Assembly: GCA_017397695.1 (NCBI GenBank)
Contig: JAFQIF010000044.1
Location: 1 to 30,765, forward strand
Direction of reading: 5' to 3'
From: Clostridia bacterium
GTDB taxonomy: Bacteria > Bacillota_A > Clostridia > Christensenellales > Aristaeellaceae
DNA: 30,765 bases
Shown: in pieces, positions 30,406-30,765 of the stretch
How the letters are laid out: every line of letters starts with the position of its first letter
Numbering within the stretch: position 1 is the stretch's first letter
Position numbers and translations under genes: made by a program
Notes under the pieces: generated by a model
The model's input: only the letters and a program-made list of their open reading frames with translations
Told to the model about the DNA's origin: nothing
Databases searched by the model: none

Positions 30406-30558
30406 ATGAACCAGACCATTCATTGCTCCGTTTCCACCTGCCGCCATCACAGCGCGAAGAATGTGTGCGAGCTGGAGTCCATCGACGTGCGCCCGAACTG
30501 CAACTGCCACTCCGGCAAGTGCGACGAGAGCATGTGCGGCTCCTACGACAAGAAGTAA
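30406..30558 (+). CDS. DUF1540 cysteine-rich small protein
   Basis: A 50-residue protein. GGAGGG precedes the ATG at 30406. It has seven cysteines in the DUF1540 arrangement: IHCSVSTCRHH, then NVCELESIDV, NCNCHSGKC and MCGSY. DUF1540 proteins are short, metal-binding-like proteins common in spore-forming and other Firmicutes; one domain is present here. The function of the family is not established. A zinc or other metal knuckle is inferred from cysteine spacing. It is a single-gene unit, with a strong terminator 15 bases after the stop codon and a divergent promoter shared with the reductase operon. Confidence 0.88.
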   Translation: MNQTIHCSVSTCRHHSAKNVCELESIDVRPNCNCHSGKCDESMCGSYDKK

Positions 30559-30572
30559 GCGCACAAGGAAAG

Positions 30573-30597
30573 AAGAACCGCCTGCGGCGGTTCTTTT
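30573..30597 (+). terminator. Intrinsic terminator of the DUF1540 gene
   Basis: AAGAACCGCC (30573-30582) pairs with GGCGGTTCTT (30586-30595), followed by TT. Confidence 0.88.
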
Positions 30598-30656
30598 GCT
30601 TTGGGGATAGAAAGTTCATTAAGGCAGCTTCAAGCCGCCGCGAAGCGAAGAAGGGT

Positions 30657-30702
30657 CAAGGGATGAAATCCCTTGTCAGGGGTTTGGGGATGAAATCCCC
30701 AA
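30657..30702. repeat. Two tandem hairpins with a shared TGAAA loop
   Basis: CAAGGGA-TGAAA-TCCCTTG (30657-30675) and TTGGGGA-TGAAA-TCCCCAA (30684-30702). Stems differ in sequence but loop and layout are the same. They lie in a stretch without a gene (30598-30737) and may belong to a dispersed repeat family. Confidence 0.55.
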
Positions 30703-30737
30703 CGTATCCCTTACGTATCTTTCTATCTCTAATGCAA

Positions 30738-30760
30738 AAGAACCGCCGATGGCGGTTCTT
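30738..30760 (-). terminator. Terminator for a minus-strand gene beyond the right edge
   Basis: AAGAACCGCC (30738-30747) pairs with GGCGGTTCTT (30751-30760). On the minus strand the stem is followed by TTTTGC, so it likely ends a gene to the right of the window. Confidence 0.7.
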
Positions 30761-30765
30761 GTGCG

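Noticed and set aside
27565..30558. A 997-codon plus-strand open frame running into the DUF1540 gene
   Set aside because: It is antisense to the DUF6056 and reductase genes. Only its last 50 codons from 30406, which have their own ribosome site, are real.

Overview
The window reads as Gram-positive Clostridia chromosome of moderately high G+C, probably from an uncultured gut or rumen member of the Firmicutes. This is inferred from strong AGGAGG-type ribosome binding sites, an LPXTG-anchored surface protein, a DUF1540 protein, a YczE-type membrane protein, consensus sigma-A promoters with 17-base spacers, and many GC-rich intrinsic terminators of the form AACCGCC...GGCGGTT. Nothing identifies the genus. 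There is no phage, insertion sequence or CRISPR array.

Left part (1-7711). A TRAP-transporter solute-binding protein gene (minus, cut by the window edge) is divergent from an FCD-type GntR regulator. The intergenic region holds a perfect 16-base palindrome and a related copy. Next come four minus-strand genes for small secreted proteins. All five of their domains keep the D-x2-[ST]-[GT]-[ACV]-T signature of covalently flavinylated FMN-binding domains. The first three genes share a promoter built from two 11-base-spaced GCCATA-like direct repeats at a constant distance from the -10. That is the architecture used by OmpR/PhoB-type regulators, and an OmpR-type response regulator plus histidine kinase lies divergently beside the fourth gene. 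An Lrp/AsnC regulator follows.

Middle (7860-16500). A tRNA-Arg(ACG) gene has a consensus promoter and terminator. After it come a membrane-anchored SGNH/GDSL protein, two acyltransferase-3 membrane proteins and a GT-C-like glycosyltransferase, which look like a surface-glycan assembly and acylation locus. Then a ferritin-like/VIT1 metal transporter, and two secreted proteins (one YARHG plus SH3-like, one unrecognised).

Right part (16486-30765). A 1087-residue DUF5107/TPR protein and a YczE-like membrane protein (minus); a small two-helix membrane protein and an AEC-family transporter (plus); a secreted protein with 39-residue CxxC repeats and a peptidoglycan-binding domain (minus); a sedoheptulokinase-like FGGY kinase (plus); a 980-residue LPXTG-anchored esterase with a second, apparently inactivated esterase domain (minus); a DUF6056 membrane protein and a ferredoxin-type aldo/keto reductase (minus); and a DUF1540 protein (plus). 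The last ~170 bases hold paired hairpins and a terminator for a gene beyond the right edge.

The strongest candidate for something new is the combination at 1940-7228: an array of secreted, probably flavinylated proteins with a common activator-type promoter next to a two-component system. Assignments come from reading motifs by eye; no database search was run.
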